Both the position numbers and the translations under genes were made by a program. A stretch of 64,000 nucleotides of DNA from Phycisphaerales bacterium (lineage in GTDB: Bacteria; Planctomycetota; Phycisphaerae; SM23-33; FEN-1343), in the NCBI GenBank assembly GCA_003171335.1, contig PMYD01000034.1, positions 1 through 64,000 of the forward strand. Reading direction: 5' to 3'. Below the pieces are notes generated by a model, which saw nothing but the letters and a program-made list of their open reading frames with translations, did not search any database and was not told the DNA's origin. This document shows positions 61,990 to 64,000 of this stretch, piece after piece; position 1 is the first letter of the stretch; every line of letters begins with the position of its first letter.

Positions 61990-63611
61990 AGTACGCGCTG
62001 CGCCAAACCGCCGATAAGCTTTTCACCGTGGGGGCCCTTCTGGCGGTGGTGCTGATTGTGGCCGCACTGGCGGGCATTCTGCTGCCCATGATCTGGCGGG
62101 GCTCCAGCGCCGTGGTCTTTCGCGGCACCGTGGAATTTCGGCGGATGCAGATGGAGCAGTTCGGCCATGGCGACAGTGCGGCCGTGAACGCCGAACTGGC
62201 CCAGGTGGCGCCGATCCGGCAGAAAGCCTATGAAATCCTGGACCGCTTCAGTGCCGGGCTGGACACGACGGAACTGGTCAGCCGGATCCGTCAGATTCAC
62301 CGGCAGTTTGGCGCTCAACTGACCAACCGTGAGGTGCCGCCGGACCAGTATGAGACAGCGCGGGATTTGTCCCGGATGTTGCGCGATGAGCTGCTGGCGG
62401 CTCTGGATGCGCCCGACGGCGCTTTGGCGCTGCCGCATCTGGATGCTGTGTTGGCGCACGATCAGGATGCCGCCCTGAAAGATACCGCGGCGGGGGCCTA
62501 TTTCGATATCGCCCGCGAGTACCGCCGGATTGCCACGAGCGTCGACCTGCCGCGGCGGGAGGAGTACGCCCAGTCTCTGGCCAAGATCAGCGAGGCGATG
62601 AAGGGCTTGCTGGGCCCGCGGCCCGGCCAGCCGGTGCCGGAGGGCGGGGCCATGCAGCGCTACGGCGCCACGCGCTGGGACCAGGCCCAGCAGCAGCTCG
62701 ATCAGCTCCTGTGGGACGAGCAGTGGGTCAGCCAGGGCCCCGGAAGGCCGCTAAAAAAGGTGCTCACGCCGCGTGCGCAGCAGTTTGCCGGCACGCCGCT
62801 GGCCGAGCTGTTTCCCTACGTGCAGCAGAACGCGGCGGCCATGCTTGGCCCGCGGTGGACCTTCTACGGGCGGTTCTTCACCGATGACAACGTCAGCAGC
62901 CATTATTTCGGCGGCGTCGGTCCCGAGACTCTCGGCACGCTGCTGGTGACCGTGCTGGCGGTGGTGGTGGCCCTGCCCCTGGGCGTGGTCGCCGCCGCCT
63001 ACCTGGTGGAATGCGCGCCGGACACGCACTCGACGCGGGCGCTGCGGACCTGCATCAACACCCTGGCGGGCGTGCCCAGCATCGTCTTTGGCCTGTTCGG
63101 ACAGGCGTTCTTCATGCTCTACCTGTTGCCCAAATTCGGCCTGCGCCGGGATTCCAGCATCATCGCCGGCTCGCTGACGTTGGCAGTGCTGGTGCTGCCG
63201 GTCGTCATTCGCGCCAGCGAAGAGGCGATTCGCACCGTCCCCCGGGCCTTTCGCGAGGCGGCGCTGGCCTTGGGAGCCGGGCGTCTGCACTGCTTCCTGA
63301 CCGTCACGCTGCCGGCGGCGCTGCCGGGCATACTGACCGGATTGATCCTCAGCATGAGCCGGGCCGCCGGCGAGACCGCGCCCATTCTGTTCACGGTGGC
63401 CGTGGCCTCCGGGCCCGTGCCCCGCTCGCTGGCGCAGCCCACGCGAACGTTGTCCTACGGCTGTTACGATATGGCCGTCGGGGACAGAATCGCCATGCTC
63501 GCCCCGCACAACCTGTTCGGAATGGTCGTGACGCTGGTGGCCATCGTGCTGCTGCTCAACGCGGCGGCGATTGCCCTGCGCGGCAGGGTCGCGCGCCGGC
63601 TGCGCGGCTGA
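61986..63611 (+). CDS. pstA: Phosphate ABC transporter permease PstA with a large insertion after TM1
   Basis: C-terminal permease domain (CINTLAGVPSIVFGLFGQAFFM; AALALGAGRLHCFLTVTLPAALPGILTGLILSMSRAAGETAPILFT); about 270 aa between TM1 and the permease domain. Confidence 0.9.
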   Translation: MKYALRQTADKLFTVGALLAVVLIVAALAGILLPMIWRGSSAVVFRGTVEFRRMQMEQFGHGDSAAVNAELAQVAPIRQKAYEILDRFSAGLDTTELVSRIRQIHRQFGAQLTNREVPPDQYETARDLSRMLRDELLAALDAPDGALALPHLDAVLAHDQDAALKDTAAGAYFDIAREYRRIATSVDLPRREEYAQSLAKISEAMKGLLGPRPGQPVPEGGAMQRYGATRWDQAQQQLDQLLWDEQWVSQGPGRPLKKVLTPRAQQFAGTPLAELFPYVQQNAAAMLGPRWTFYGRFFTDDNVSSHYFGGVGPETLGTLLVTVLAVVVALPLGVVAAAYLVECAPDTHSTRALRTCINTLAGVPSIVFGLFGQAFFMLYLLPKFGLRRDSSIIAGSLTLAVLVLPVVIRASEEAIRTVPRAFREAALALGAGRLHCFLTVTLPAALPGILTGLILSMSRAAGETAPILFTVAVASGPVPRSLAQPTRTLSYGCYDMAVGDRIAMLAPHNLFGMVVTLVAIVLLLNAAAIALRGRVARRLRG

Positions 63612-63639
63612 TGGCCTTGGCGCAAGGCGGAGAGTGACC

Positions 63640-64000
63640 ATGATCGAAGTGAATGAAATGCCGCAGCGGAAGGTCCTGGCGGCAGGGACGGCCGCGAAAA
63701 CGACGGATGTCAAAATGGCTAATTATGTGCCCCAGGCGGCTGGCCCCGAACAGCAGTTGCCAGCCATCATTCGCGCCGATCGCTTCAGTCTGTATTACGG
63801 CTCGCACGCCGGGGTGAAGGATATTACCTTCGATATCTATCCCCGGGCGGTCACCGCCATCATCGGCCCCTCCGGCTGCGGCAAGAGCACGTTTCTGCGC
63901 AGCATCAACCGGATGAATGACCTGATTCCAAACACCCGCGCCGAGGGCACGCTGTGCGTCAATGATGTCAACGTGTACGATCGGCGGATCAACCTGGCCA
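63640..64000 (+). CDS. pstB: Phosphate ABC transporter ATP-binding protein PstB (truncated by window end)
   Basis: FSLYYGSHAGVKDITFDIYPRAVTAIIGPSGCGKSTFLRSINRMNDLIPNTRAEG. Confidence 0.92.
   Translation, partial: MIEVNEMPQRKVLAAGTAAKTTDVKMANYVPQAAGPEQQLPAIIRADRFSLYYGSHAGVKDITFDIYPRAVTAIIGPSGCGKSTFLRSINRMNDLIPNTRAEGTLCVNDVNVYDRRINLA

Noticed and set aside
1-64000. tRNA or rRNA genes
   Set aside because: No cloverleaf with GTTCGANNC T-arm and CCA-type acceptor pairing, and no rRNA-like stretch, was noticed by eye; a tRNAscan-type search would be decisive.
1-64000. Anti-phage defence island or prophage
   Set aside because: Contents are housekeeping, transport and signalling genes; no restriction, toxin, reverse transcriptase or phage structural genes recognised.

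Overview
High-GC bacterial chromosome segment. Gene content (dockerin protein, HDOD/HisKA signalling) and the repeat style suggest a planctomycete-like (PVC) bacterium; this is inference only. In order the window holds: a signalling cluster (receiver-GAF protein, HDOD-histidine kinase, HTH-receiver protein) next to a FlgM-like anti-sigma factor; mnmG-trpC; a CPBP protease; a two-lobed aspartic-protease-like dockerin protein; an L,D-transpeptidase; 5-FTHF cyclo-ligase; rarA; a uridine-kinase-like gene; glmS; a PilZ protein; a glycosyltransferase/MFS pair; a small Cys-rich protein; msrB; a PAS protein; a TolC/HlyD/RND efflux operon; a bestrophin-like membrane protein; a PqiC-like lipoprotein with an apparent MCE-protein remnant; bacterioferritin; a complete 13-gene NADH dehydrogenase operon (nuoABC/DEFGHIJKLMN); an 802-aa unknown protein with a DUF4337-like neighbour; an FAD oxidoreductase; an ABC-F ATPase; a secreted protein; and phoR-phoB with pstS-pstC-pstA-pstB (pstB cut by the window edge). 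No tRNA, rRNA, CRISPR array or transposase was recognised. The most unusual feature is a family of short (19-37 nt) odd-length palindromes. Their arms differ between copies, but the changes preserve complementarity (e.g. CAACTGCGGAAATTCCGCAGTTG, CAACTGGAGAAATTCTCCAGTTG, CAACTGAGGAAATTCCTCAGTTG, CACGTCCGGAATTTCCGGACGTG). A dense array lies inside the 3' end of nuoM, arranged in 93-bp (31-codon) and other multiple-of-three periods. The reading frame stays open for about 220 codons and keeps the ATGA overlap with nuoN. This resembles an in-frame palindromic element system comparable in logic to Rickettsia palindromic elements. In addition, nuoL and nuoM both appear to lack ATG/GTG/TTG starts at their expected N-termini, and several classes of nested inverted-repeat cassettes sit at gene borders.
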